64,000 bases of DNA from Anthracocystis setariae (lineage: Eukaryota; Basidiomycota; Ustilaginomycetes; Ustilaginales; Ustilaginaceae). The DNA lies in NCBI GenBank assembly GCA_928724745.1, contig CAKMXJ010000003.1, positions 248,001 through 312,000 of the forward strand. The letters run 5' to 3'. Within the stretch, counting starts at the first letter, position 1; the number at the start of each line of letters is the position of its first letter. This document shows positions 52,801-60,514 of the stretch, in pieces. The notes beneath the pieces were generated by a model. It had not been told where the DNA came from, searched no databases, and worked only from the letters and a program-made list of their open reading frames with translations. The position numbers and the translations under genes are program-made.

Positions 52801-52917
52801 TGGAGCGGTTGCTATGCGATAAAAGGTGCGGCTGCACTGTAACGCACGTCCAAGAGATCGAGGATCGAGATAGGAAAGGATGTGGTAGACCACCTCGTCT
52901 GGCAGGATTGCTCCCAT
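49888..52917 (-). CDS. FBXO21-like F-box protein with SirB1-like and YccV/HspQ-like domains
   Basis: A probable SCF ubiquitin-ligase substrate receptor. The 1009-residue protein starts with an F-box (about 4-45: LPDEVVYHILSYLDPRSLGRALQCSRTFYRIATAPALWE). The central SirB1/transglutaminase-like region (about 350-450) reads ICDFLADHGFRGARDDLFSDLDNHFLHYCFTTNRETLPLSLTLIFCGVANRLGL. A YccV/HspQ-like (hemimethylated-DNA-binding type) domain (about 830-940) reads VGYRVGTVFRHRTYRYVGSVLGWDP, then HQPFYHSQVADGTRRYVAEVNVEP. This order is that of human FBXO21. The open frame extends 23 codons to a TTG; the ATG at 52917 directly before the F-box is preferred. The stop TAA overlaps a possible donor (TTG|GTAAGC), so a further 3' exon cannot be excluded. 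It is convergent with SKI8, 67 bp between stops. Confidence 0.83.
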   Translation of the reverse strand: MGAILPDEVVYHILSYLDPRSLGRALQCSRTFYRIATAPALWELPYLLRWSQGDSKRERQRGTDQWRRFNKMRRLEHHARRAASQKELSQPSSSQSPFHFLQLGARSGKLVPSPFDLDFYRLFLERIRIDQQVLDTLYQQVEATHGRIPAITSLALQFGNDAKDLLAAIVAAQSTCPSSSRDGLSTLSEARSTTYEPDTLSYDSESYRLNAYQAHLPTTLRSDTHHLVILHHAREMLEHLQRREAMSSMNDLADPANGAAWSPRSRPESEPESDHFSPSETEKAVSLLTMFRGGEASYVESQLDVLAAACDLYLQQRFQASRSDAVHELSALESKKEMATAICDFLADHGFRGARDDLFSDLDNHFLHYCFTTNRETLPLSLTLIFCGVANRLGLRASLCNFPMRILAFVTAHPSAPLPGPEESLSSAPHEMFWLDVCEYTTVAYEAHEPTPTDAFARKATWLQQRPPILDRHDIEEWIGRMGIPPSDDFWRPARPESMVQRASRNILSSVQRAQIMPRAGQQGGQARIAIRQLELNRRISRIEHQWTHLVRVDHAFISSYHGRTDLADHEAITAHIATALATGSTIAEDEMVWNIAKRWRSESMYSVTAASETWTQPMITPAQRFRQWMDARALDNDWTLTRENLGRRADAWSEHEQQAAKYAAVNAFLRLNMHVNAREVDWIAGFLQSYFMLDVDVIERDFLGAVEESNEEGDSEASNSSDEAEFSVGAESAGRGSSQTRQGIVTNVSARVVLKRMLQAVRTKDAEAPTVNPRMGAVARRKRIRMLRIEDVAADEVLENGMVQGEEEEEEDVVGYRVGTVFRHRTYRYVGSVLGWDPCCAAPEDWIITMGVDRLPAPAPASSRRSSSSSTDGSAGTQRQRRGGRHQPFYHSQVADGTRRYVAEVNVEPIEGPIWIYGIPEHRKGDRTAEQVVEEGRPLGASIHKMLALRGLGEYFRCFDQENGRLRRNQDVRTMFPDDWSDDEDDEQSCHQEEDGEHTEKLSEDGSW

Positions 52918-53655
52918 TTTCGAAGTGCTTTGAGCAGAATTTCGGCTGGAATGATAAGTAGAGATGCAGATCGACCACGAAGACAAAGATCGAAGCTGTG
53001 CAAGCTGGTCCGTATCTGTTGGCCAAGTGACGACTCCCGAGGAGCGTATCGCCTCCGAATCGAGCTGTTCGAGCCGAGTCGATCACCACAGGTCCAGTCC
53101 ATCCAATGAAGACGAGACCCTTGACTGGTAACAGCTGCTTGCGGGCGATACCGTGTGGTATTATCTAGAGAAGGACCGATGTGGAAAGTTGCTGGACCAT
53201 GACCACGATTGTTTTTTTTTTTTTTTTTGCTGGTTGTGCAAGCATAGAAAAGATTGCCGTGTAGCTTCATGCAGGAGAGCCAACTACACCTCCACACCAC
53301 TCAGCTTTTCTCCGATTCCGCCTTTTAAGCCGATTCATTTGGCAGAACAAGGGCTTTTGAGTGTGGTGTCGGCCGGCAAATTGGCAGCTGTGCGTAGCTC
53401 AACTTTGGACCCTGAGCTCAAGATTTTGATTTTTTTTTTTTTTTTTTAAAAAAAAGAAGGTTTTCGTACAAAAGGGAAAAAAAAAGTGCAAGAAGTTGAG
53501 TTGAGGTCTTCCGAAATCTTTGAAGGCATTCGGATTGATCTTGTCCATCAGGCTTCTCTACAGTAATACCGTATCACCGCCTTCATTCACTTCAATCCAA
53601 CGGTCTAACCACTCGAACTGCTCACTCATCGCCGTTTCGGACATCCGCCTTAACC
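52918..53655. promoter_or_regulatory. Divergent F-box/NOB1 intergenic region with T homopolymers
   Basis: It contains a 17-T run at 53212-53228 and an 18-T run directly followed by eight A at 53430-53455, plus A-rich sequence to about 53487. No gene, target-site duplication or element body accompanies them. Confidence 0.55.
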
Positions 53656-55494
53656 ATGTCGACCTGGGCTGCCATGGCGGCCGCAGGCGCTAAAGCATCG
53701 GCACCTGCTCCGAAACAGGAGCCCAACACAGTATCGGAGGCAGCCGATTCACCAAATGCAGCTGCATCCACCTCTGCAGCCGGCACTACCGACCAAACAA
53801 TATCATCGTCATCCCTCGCCGATGTCCGAACCAAGAAACCTCGAATCGACACGCTCATCCTCGATGCCGGTGCGCTTATCATGCGTGCGCCACTCGACGG
53901 CCTTGCGTCCGAATACTACATCCCTCCTCGTGTCGTTGCAGAGATCAAGCACGCCGCTGCGCGAGAGTACCTCGAGTCGCTTCAACTCCGCCCTGACTTC
54001 AAACTCAATGTTGTTCAGCCCGGTCCAGCTAGTATGGTCGCCGTATCAGATTTTGCCAAGAAGACTGGTGACATTGGGGTGCTTTCGACACAGGATCTGG
54101 AAGTGATTGCGCTCACGTACGAGAGGGAGGTGGCAAGACACGGCACTAAGCGTATCCGCAGCAGTCCCGATTCCAAGCGAGGTGAGGCACCCAAGCCAAA
54201 GGCTGCCACCGATAGCAACCAAGCTTCGACATCAACATCCACATCCGCCGACGTCAAGGCAGCTCGTCAAGCCGCAATCGACAAGAAACGCGAGCAAAAG
54301 GCACAGGCAAAGCAGAAGAAGCTCGAGGATGACGCCGCAGCAGAAGGCCTCACCGTGGACCAACTTGTGGCCAAGCGTATCAAGGAGAACAGGGACAAGA
54401 AGGCGGCCAAGAAGCAAGCAAAAGCAGCAGCAGCTCAGCAAGAGGCAGATCGCCCTGTCTCGCCACAAGAGCCTGAGCAGCAAGATGCCCTCCAGCAATC
54501 AGCAACATCGCTGGCTGAGCTAGGAATTGAGCAAGGATGGGTCGATGCAGAATATACCGACGAGGATTCAGACGACGAAGGTGATGCCGCATGGATCACA
54601 CCCGACAACGTACAGAAGGCCAAGAACTTGAGTATGGGTTTCGTCGACGACAGCCGCATGCCTGGTTGGAAGTACTCTGGCCAAGACACCAAAGAAGAAA
54701 TCCCCGAGCCAGCAGATCTGCTCGAGCCCGAGGAACCTTTAGAGGATGGATGGTCCCGCGTCGAGTCCAGTAGCAAGGCCAAGCCGAAGCCTCACAAGTC
54801 TGGCCAAATCTCGCGCGATTGGAACGATCCTTCGATTCAGTCTCGTCCCTCGCTTGCCTGGGATGCCATGGCCAACAACTCTGAAGGAGGGCACATGACT
54901 GTCGCCTGTATCACTGGTGATTTCGCCGTCCAAAACGTCTTATTGCAGATGGGTCTCTCCCTCGTGGGTGTCCACGGCTCGAGAGTTCATTCCGTCAAGT
55001 CTTTCGTTCTCCGCTGTCACGCATGCATGAAGGTCTGCAAAGACATGGAGAAGAAGTTCTGCCCCGTTTGCGGCAACGCCACGCTCACCAAGGTCGCCGT
55101 CACTGTTGACGACACCGCCAAAGGCGGTTTCCAACTGCATCTCAAGAAGAACTACCGCTTCAACCTGCGCGGCACCAAATACTCGATCCCTGCACCCAAA
55201 CCCGGTTCGGCTTCGGGAGGCAAGACCGGTGGATCTGGTCTCATCCTGCGCGAAGATCAGCTGGAATGGCAACGTGCTCTGGCCAAGGAGGCGAGTAGGA
55301 AGCGAAAGGAGGAGCGCGCGTTGGAGAAGGCTATGCGTGCCGGTAAGGATTCGCTGTCAGTCAGATATGAAGAGGCTTGGGATACTGGCGATATCTTCCT
55401 TGGCAGTCAATTCGCTTCTCGTGATAAGAGCAGCTTGCCTGTCATCGGCCACGGTCGCAGAAACCCCAATGCTAATCGTCGCACACGCAAATAA
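53656..55494 (+). CDS. NOB1: 20S pre-rRNA endonuclease Nob1
   Basis: The PIN-domain nuclease that cuts 20S pre-rRNA at site D to make mature 18S rRNA in the cytoplasm. It has 612 residues in one exon. After an Ala/Ser-rich start, the PIN domain (about 60-165) shows TLILDAGALIMRAPLD with the metal-binding Asp, YYIPPRVVAEIKHAAAREYLESL, and VLSTQDLEVIALTYE. A basic/Ala-Lys-Gln-rich coiled segment (about 195-275) and an acidic linker with WITPDNV follow. The Nob1 zinc ribbon (about 450-475) is RCHACMKVCKDMEKKFCPVCGNATLTKV. The C-terminal RFNLRGTKYSIPAPKPG, LREDQLEWQR and RRNPNANRRTRK are family-typical. The start ATG is in an aaccATG context. Confidence 0.95.
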   Translation: MSTWAAMAAAGAKASAPAPKQEPNTVSEAADSPNAAASTSAAGTTDQTISSSSLADVRTKKPRIDTLILDAGALIMRAPLDGLASEYYIPPRVVAEIKHAAAREYLESLQLRPDFKLNVVQPGPASMVAVSDFAKKTGDIGVLSTQDLEVIALTYEREVARHGTKRIRSSPDSKRGEAPKPKAATDSNQASTSTSTSADVKAARQAAIDKKREQKAQAKQKKLEDDAAAEGLTVDQLVAKRIKENRDKKAAKKQAKAAAAQQEADRPVSPQEPEQQDALQQSATSLAELGIEQGWVDAEYTDEDSDDEGDAAWITPDNVQKAKNLSMGFVDDSRMPGWKYSGQDTKEEIPEPADLLEPEEPLEDGWSRVESSSKAKPKPHKSGQISRDWNDPSIQSRPSLAWDAMANNSEGGHMTVACITGDFAVQNVLLQMGLSLVGVHGSRVHSVKSFVLRCHACMKVCKDMEKKFCPVCGNATLTKVAVTVDDTAKGGFQLHLKKNYRFNLRGTKYSIPAPKPGSASGGKTGGSGLILREDQLEWQRALAKEASRKRKEERALEKAMRAGKDSLSVRYEEAWDTGDIFLGSQFASRDKSSLPVIGHGRRNPNANRRTRK

Positions 55495-55637
55495 GCGCAA
55501 ATTTTCATCCCTCTCATCTTGTACTCTTTAGAGCTTCCATTCATTTTCACGCATTTGTCAGTCGTCCGAGACGACGTCTGTGATGGCAGGGTATATAAGT
55601 TGGCAAAACTTATACATTCGGCAGAGCGTGGAAGCAT

Positions 55638-57593
55638 TCAACTCGACCGACTTTTGCGCTTGGGTCGACTCTTTATACGTTCTGCCAGAGTCGCATCCGA
55701 ATCACTTTGCCTCTTCTTCATACCTGATAGCGGTGACTTGAGCGACTGTGGTACCATATCAGGGATAGCGATCCTCGGTGGTGAGTGAACGGCCTGCAAT
55801 CTCTCCTCGCTGTCTTGCTTGACGGGGCTCTGGCTAGACGGCGGTGTGAGATAACCCGATTGCTCGGCATGACTTGGACTCCCATTGCCCCAGAACCCAT
55901 CTCCCAAGCTGCTCTCCATCGTCTCGTCCTTTTTCTCCTCTTTCTTGGCAGTGTTGTAGTTGGCAAACGATCGAAGGTCCGCAGTGAAGAGCACGCTATG
56001 AGCCCAACCAGCATACTCGCCCCAAAGTTGACGGAAGTAGTCTGCAATTTCTTCGTACTTCTTGGTTCGAAGCCGATACCATTTCTCGGCAAACTGGAAC
56101 ACATGTCGATCGACGGGAATGCTTGACGCCTGATCAAGCGACATGAGCAGGATGCAGTCGGCTACCTTGGGTCCAACACCTGGGAATTGCATCAACTCTT
56201 GCCTGGCTTCTCGATACGAAACGGTGCGAAGATGCTGTAGATATGCTCGAACCGAGTCGAATTTCGTCTCTTTCTCTTCGCCTTCCACTTTGGAGGCAGC
56301 ATCAGATGCCGATGTTGCAGCGGTCGTACTTGATGCATTGGTGGCAGTGGAAACGGTTGACGAGGTGCGACTGGGACGGGAGCTTGTTCTGCGTGCACGT
56401 TTCAGGGGCGATGAAACATGTTGCGCTTCTGGCATGACTGCAGCAGCAGCAGCAGCCACGTCGCTTTTGCCGAACACTTGAGCTTCTTGATCCTCAGCCT
56501 TGATACCATACAGCCAGTGAGACTCGTCGAGATGATCGGCCAGGTTGTAAGTGCCTCTTGCCAACTCGTCCTGTCCATGCTTGTCGCACAGCATCTGTGC
56601 AGTCCTTGCCAAGTATTTGGCTCTATAACCGAACCCAAGCTCGCGCAACTTGTCTTCCACGCCCGGCTTAGCTAGTGCCTCGGGTGGTGGGAAAGGATGA
56701 TAAGATATCCTGATTTCGCCCTGCTCCAATTCTAGCTGGTTGCCTTCCGCCCCATCCTCGGTCTTAGTTTCAGCGTCGAGAGCTGCAGGTGGAGCCGGGT
56801 AGGTATGTTGGAGCAGAGGCGACGAAAAATGTGTGCAAAGATTTTGAACCATCTGTCCGATACGAGCGATGTTGTTGTTTGAGCTGCAGACGAAAGCACA
56901 TAGGCATTCCCAGGGATCCTGCCGCAACATACGCAGACCCGAGAAACGAGCTGCAAAGCGGGCGAACACTGGATCCTTGGCCTCCCATTCCGCGTAGAGA
57001 GCTTCCAGTGGGACATCGAGATTGAGATAGTCGTTCAACCAGCGCTCGGTCTCGTGATTGACGTCAAACTGTTTAGTGTCGCCGCTTGTGTTGGAGGATG
57101 AAGCCGAAGGAAGTAGGGTCCTGTGGTAGATGAAACCGCGATGCTCATCTTGTCGGAGAAGCACGACGCGGTCAGAAAGACAGAGCGACCACTCGATTTG
57201 TTCGTCCCAGAGCTGGTTGCTGTTCTCTTGTTGCGATGCTGAGCTAGTGGTGCTGCGCGGCTGCCACACTTTGTTGCCTCGCCATCTGAACGCTTGTCCG
57301 CACTTGTTCGACACGGTTAGAGGCAGGAGGATCTGTGACGAGGCTGCCCTCAACGCAGCATAGCCTGGAGGTGGTCTTGGGCCAAAAAAGTCTGAATGGT
57401 CGGGATCATCGTGCTTGTGGTACTTTGCAAGTTTCTGTATTGAAGCCATGGTGTCGAAGTGCCTGTTGAGGCGCAACACTGCGGCGAGTGTTTCCGAGGA
57501 CTGTATCACAGATGCGTTGGACAGAACGATGGAGGAGCGCAAGGGCCGATGTGGTACGCACAGAGATAGGAGCCAAGTAGCCAGACTTGGCAT
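55638..57593 (-). CDS. OGG1: 8-oxoguanine DNA glycosylase/AP lyase
   Basis: A base-excision repair enzyme that removes 8-oxoguanine. From the first ATG (57593) the protein is 651 residues. The OGG N-domain includes CGQAFRW near 98-104. The DNA-binding segments are DPWECLCAFVCSSNNNIARIGQMV and ELGFGYRAKYLARTAQML. The helix-hairpin-helix-GPD motif is QFPGVGPKVADCILLMSLDQASSIPVDRH. Lys476 and Asp495 have the same 19-residue spacing as human Lys249 and Asp268. A Ser/Thr/Ala-rich insertion (about 390-440) and a Lys/Ser-rich tail (about 555-651) make it nearly twice the usual length. Residues 1-48 are hydrophobic/basic with few acids. They could be a mitochondrial presequence, with Met49 (MASIQKLAKYH) as a second start for a nuclear form. 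Confidence 0.94.
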   Translation of the reverse strand: MPSLATWLLSLCVPHRPLRSSIVLSNASVIQSSETLAAVLRLNRHFDTMASIQKLAKYHKHDDPDHSDFFGPRPPPGYAALRAASSQILLPLTVSNKCGQAFRWRGNKVWQPRSTTSSASQQENSNQLWDEQIEWSLCLSDRVVLLRQDEHRGFIYHRTLLPSASSSNTSGDTKQFDVNHETERWLNDYLNLDVPLEALYAEWEAKDPVFARFAARFSGLRMLRQDPWECLCAFVCSSNNNIARIGQMVQNLCTHFSSPLLQHTYPAPPAALDAETKTEDGAEGNQLELEQGEIRISYHPFPPPEALAKPGVEDKLRELGFGYRAKYLARTAQMLCDKHGQDELARGTYNLADHLDESHWLYGIKAEDQEAQVFGKSDVAAAAAAVMPEAQHVSSPLKRARRTSSRPSRTSSTVSTATNASSTTAATSASDAASKVEGEEKETKFDSVRAYLQHLRTVSYREARQELMQFPGVGPKVADCILLMSLDQASSIPVDRHVFQFAEKWYRLRTKKYEEIADYFRQLWGEYAGWAHSVLFTADLRSFANYNTAKKEEKKDETMESSLGDGFWGNGSPSHAEQSGYLTPPSSQSPVKQDSEERLQAVHSPPRIAIPDMVPQSLKSPLSGMKKRQSDSDATLAERIKSRPKRKSRSS

Positions 57594-57769
57594 GTGTGTG
57601 TAGTGAATCGATGCGTTTGAGAAAGAGTTTCAGCGCGGACCAGATCAGCAAGACTCGTTGCCAGGAAGATCAAAGGTGGATAGCCGAAAGAAACCATTTC
57701 TTGTTGGTGGCAAATGCGACAAACAAAAATCGAGATCCGACTTGAAGCTAAGACCCTTGAAGCGCACAA

Positions 57770-58864
57770 GCTCACTGCAACGTCAAACCTCAACCTTGAC
57801 AAGCTCTTGCAAGGCATCTCTTCTGCAAGTTCCATATGGGTGCTTAACCTCAGATTGACCCCAACAAAGGCAAGATGCAGTTCCCCAACTTCTCTTCCAA
57901 TCAGGTATGGTATGACTTGAAGCTATTCAACACTTGTATGGATGCAGATGCTACAACAGAGATGGAGTATGCTGCTCACAAGGCAAGCTTCTGCAAGATC
58001 TTCAGACGTCAAGGCATCACAAGCTCAAAGAGCACACACTTCTTTTGCGCCGCTGGGACAAAGCTTGCAGAGCTTCAAGGTGCAGATGGCGACAAGATCA
58101 GACAAGCAGGTTGGTGAAATCAAGATGCTATGGAGCACTGTCATATGATGAACATCTCTTGACAAGTCATGAGAGCCCTTGCAAGCTTTCCTCCAAGGCA
58201 GCCCACTTCATACTGGATCAAACGGGACTGCTCCATCAATGATGACGTCCTGCTGCAAAGTATTTTCCCCAAGGCACATGTTCAGCTTCAAGAGGAGAAA
58301 GAGAAGGCACACAAGTACTCAGCAAAGGATGGCAACTTGGACACCATCAACTTTCTCAAGGTCCTCATCAAATTTTGCCCAGTCATCCTCCAGGACGCTG
58401 TTCTTCTTTGTCGTGATCACCCCCAACTTCCCATGCCTGCTGAAGCCATCTTCTGGTCCAACTCATTTGATCTGTTTGCCAAAAGGATGCTCCAAAGCAC
58501 CACTGAATCCAAAGATCCGGTCAATAGGAGCCTCGACATCATCATGCCTGACTTCATGGCTCATCATGCAAACAAGATGAAGGCGCTCAAGCATCATATC
58601 AAAGTCGGCTTTGGTCAGGTAGAAGGCAGGATGGACAAGGTTTCTATTGGGGTGGTTGATGTGAAGGACAAGGTGACCAAAAGTGCTAACAATTTGGCGG
58701 AACTGTGGGGTCATGTGTTCAGTGGCTTGACAACGCTGGCGAGCTCAACAAAGACACTTCATGTGAGGCAACACAGTGGCAACAATGATGTTATGCAAGA
58801 GTTGGTGGTAGAAGATGTCACAATGGAATGGATAGTAATGGAGCAGATGTCACGCTTATGTTAG
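57770..58864 (+). pseudogene. Decayed Crypton/Ndc10-like tyrosine recombinase
   Basis: A single frame holds recognisable blocks broken by stops. The first block is QALARHLFCKFHMGA, then a TAA, then PQIDPNKGK...NQVWYDLKLF. The core is GITSSKSTHFFCAAGTKLAELQGADGDKIRQAGW, TGA at 58115-58117, NQDAMEHCHMMNIS, TGA at 58160-58162, then RALASFPPRQPTSYWIKRDCSI. The rest is open to 58864 (FLKVLIKFCPVILQDAVLL). Order and spacing resemble the catalytic C-terminal half of Crypton and Ndc10-II-type recombinases (...ALAFYLFYRFH..., THxGRxxGAxxAExxGxxxxQIxxxGRW...). Where the family has Arg (THxGR) there is Cys, and at the GRW position there is Trp-stop. Several changes are what C-to-T or G-to-A transitions would produce. 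It is a relic, missing its N-terminal part. The family assignment is from memory of motifs. Confidence 0.6.
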
Positions 58865-59503
58865 CATGCTAGTGAAAAGTCGAGTAGACGGTGGTTTCAT
58901 TGCAAGATACAGTGACAGTCAAGCTGAGCAAAGGATACATGAAATTAAGTGAAGAAATCACGACAGCAGACTGGAGCAGCACTCCCAACCCCTCCCTGGC
59001 CAGGCTGCATGCAATTGATATGGGTCCATTCTTGAAACTTTCAAGCAAATGTGTCTCCCCCTGGCCCGTGTACAAGTTTTGAAAGGTGTTTGAGGCAAGC
59101 TCATGGCGTGCAGTCTCCTGATGACTGCCTGGGATACTTCAAAACTCACTCAAAACTTTGGCAAAGGCCTGGATTGTAAGGACGAGCACCTATGCAGGCC
59201 TGTGACTCTCGCTTCAATTCTGAGCGGGCTTGTACAGCTGGACAAGGCAAGCACAGACACAGTGCAAACCCAGGTGAACAAGGTGTGCGATCAAGTAGCG
59301 CATCGATCTCCAGCCAACACCCATGTGCAGGCCTAAACTGAAGAGAACGTGCAACAGGTGTCCCCAGAGTAGCTGTGGTACTGCTGGAAATGTGGGGTTG
59401 CGCTTCCAATGGCACACTAACAACACGGCATCAATGGAATCAGCCCAGTCTTTGTGGGCAACGTTTGCCAAGAATTTGGGAGTGACGGCAAGGTGCAAGC
59501 GGC

Positions 59504-60007
59504 TTGCCAGATGACCTTTGTGGCGTGGCAAGCAAAAGCCGTGGGACTAGCTTGCTTACCAGAGCCAATCAATCCGCAGACAAGCCTGCGCATGCGGGTC
59601 CTAAGCTCATTCACGGCGCAGATAGTAAGTGTTCAGGCAAAAGCGGACTCACTGAGCGTGGTTTATTGACATTGCTGGCGGACATGGGCAGCAAGGACGG
59701 CCAAGCGAGGCACAAGAGGATCAAAGGCACGGAAGCGTTTCAGTTATGGATTTGTGGACTCGAGGGCAGCGCCGATTATCCATGCCTAGACACACTGAAG
59801 ATCCGAAAGGTCATGGTCAATTTCTTGCAAACGGTTGCCAAACAAGGCAATAATGATACACTGAACCAGGTCCGCAATCCAGTTAACCTGGACTCAGCCA
59901 TGGGTTTTGGCAACAACAGGCAGCAACATCTTTTGTCAGCTATTCAGCCAGAAATGGCACAAGAAGGGAGAGGTATACGTCAAGATGATGCAATGGAAAT
60001 CGAATAG
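59504..60007 (+). CDS. Unassigned open frame inside the CpG-poor island
   Basis: An open frame of 168 codons with no ATG before about 59684 (first Met in LLADMGSKDGQ). It contains GTEAFQLWICGLEGSADYPCLDTLKIRKVMVNFLQTV and ends DDAMEIE. It is not recognised. The LW-x-x-GL-x-G-S string is faintly like the C-terminal DNA-binding (GCR1_C-type) domain that follows the recombinase in some Crypton-derived proteins, which would fit its place downstream of the relic. It may equally be non-coding. Composition is like the rest of the island, not like the housekeeping genes. Confidence 0.3.
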   Translation: MPDDLCGVASKSRGTSLLTRANQSADKPAHAGPKLIHGADSKCSGKSGLTERGLLTLLADMGSKDGQARHKRIKGTEAFQLWICGLEGSADYPCLDTLKIRKVMVNFLQTVAKQGNNDTLNQVRNPVNLDSAMGFGNNRQQHLLSAIQPEMAQEGRGIRQDDAMEIE

Positions 60008-60010
60008 CAA

Positions 60011-60514
60011 GTCATTCCAGAGTGCGCTCTTCAAGCCGCTGCAGATCGCCACGAGTAGTCGAAGATGCGGTCATGGCCGCCTCTCATTGAGCAAAAAGTA
60101 GATTCAATGATAGCGCTATATCCCAGTTGGTGTACTTTGATCCTGATTGAACTTTATGCTTTAATATTCTCTATTTCCTCGAGACTTGACAGACATGAAC
60201 AACAAGTGGTAAGAGAGAAGAAAGCGAGCGATTGCCAACAATCATGGTGTCGAAATGTTGACGTTGTAATGTTATGTGACAGAAGCTGCCAGCACGAGAA
60301 ATCTCAAATGAATTAAATATAAATGTTACACTTTGACCCAAAATTCAGTTCTCGGCAGAGGTCGCGTTCTGTACTCAAGTTTTGACATATGACATATGAA
60401 TCGTCGCATCTCTCAATCCATCCTCCCAACTTGTACAGTCTATTCACGCTCACCACCGCTTCACCCGTCCGAGCTCTTTGGGACGACGTGTCGCATCGTC
60501 TCGGTGATTTACAG
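60011..60514. other. Upstream region of GLE1
   Basis: About 500 bp, AT-rich at 60100-60350, holding the GLE1 promoter and leader. The leader includes an in-frame upstream ATG at 60389 that would extend GLE1 by 42 residues. Confidence 0.5.

Larger units (their letters stand above)
57594..60010. mobile_element. CpG-poor remnant of a Crypton-like element (approximate limits)
   Basis: Between the OGG1 start and the GLE1 upstream region the composition changes. CG dinucleotides drop to about 0-3 per 60 bases, against roughly 4-8 in flanking genes. TG and CA are frequent, and the sequence is rich in CAAG/GCAAG words. The stretch carries a broken tyrosine-recombinase-like frame and a second open frame. 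No terminal repeats were found; Cryptons normally lack them. The limits given are where the composition changes, not mapped ends. Confidence 0.6.

Noticed and set aside
53212..53455. Long T runs as poly(A) tails of retroposed copies
   Set aside because: No adjacent coding remnant, element body or flanking duplication was found. They are treated as homopolymer repeats.
55588..55600. TATATAAG string as a TATA box
   Set aside because: It lies between the converging 3' ends of NOB1 and OGG1, where no promoter is needed. The GGTATAAAAG near 29033 was rejected for the same reason.
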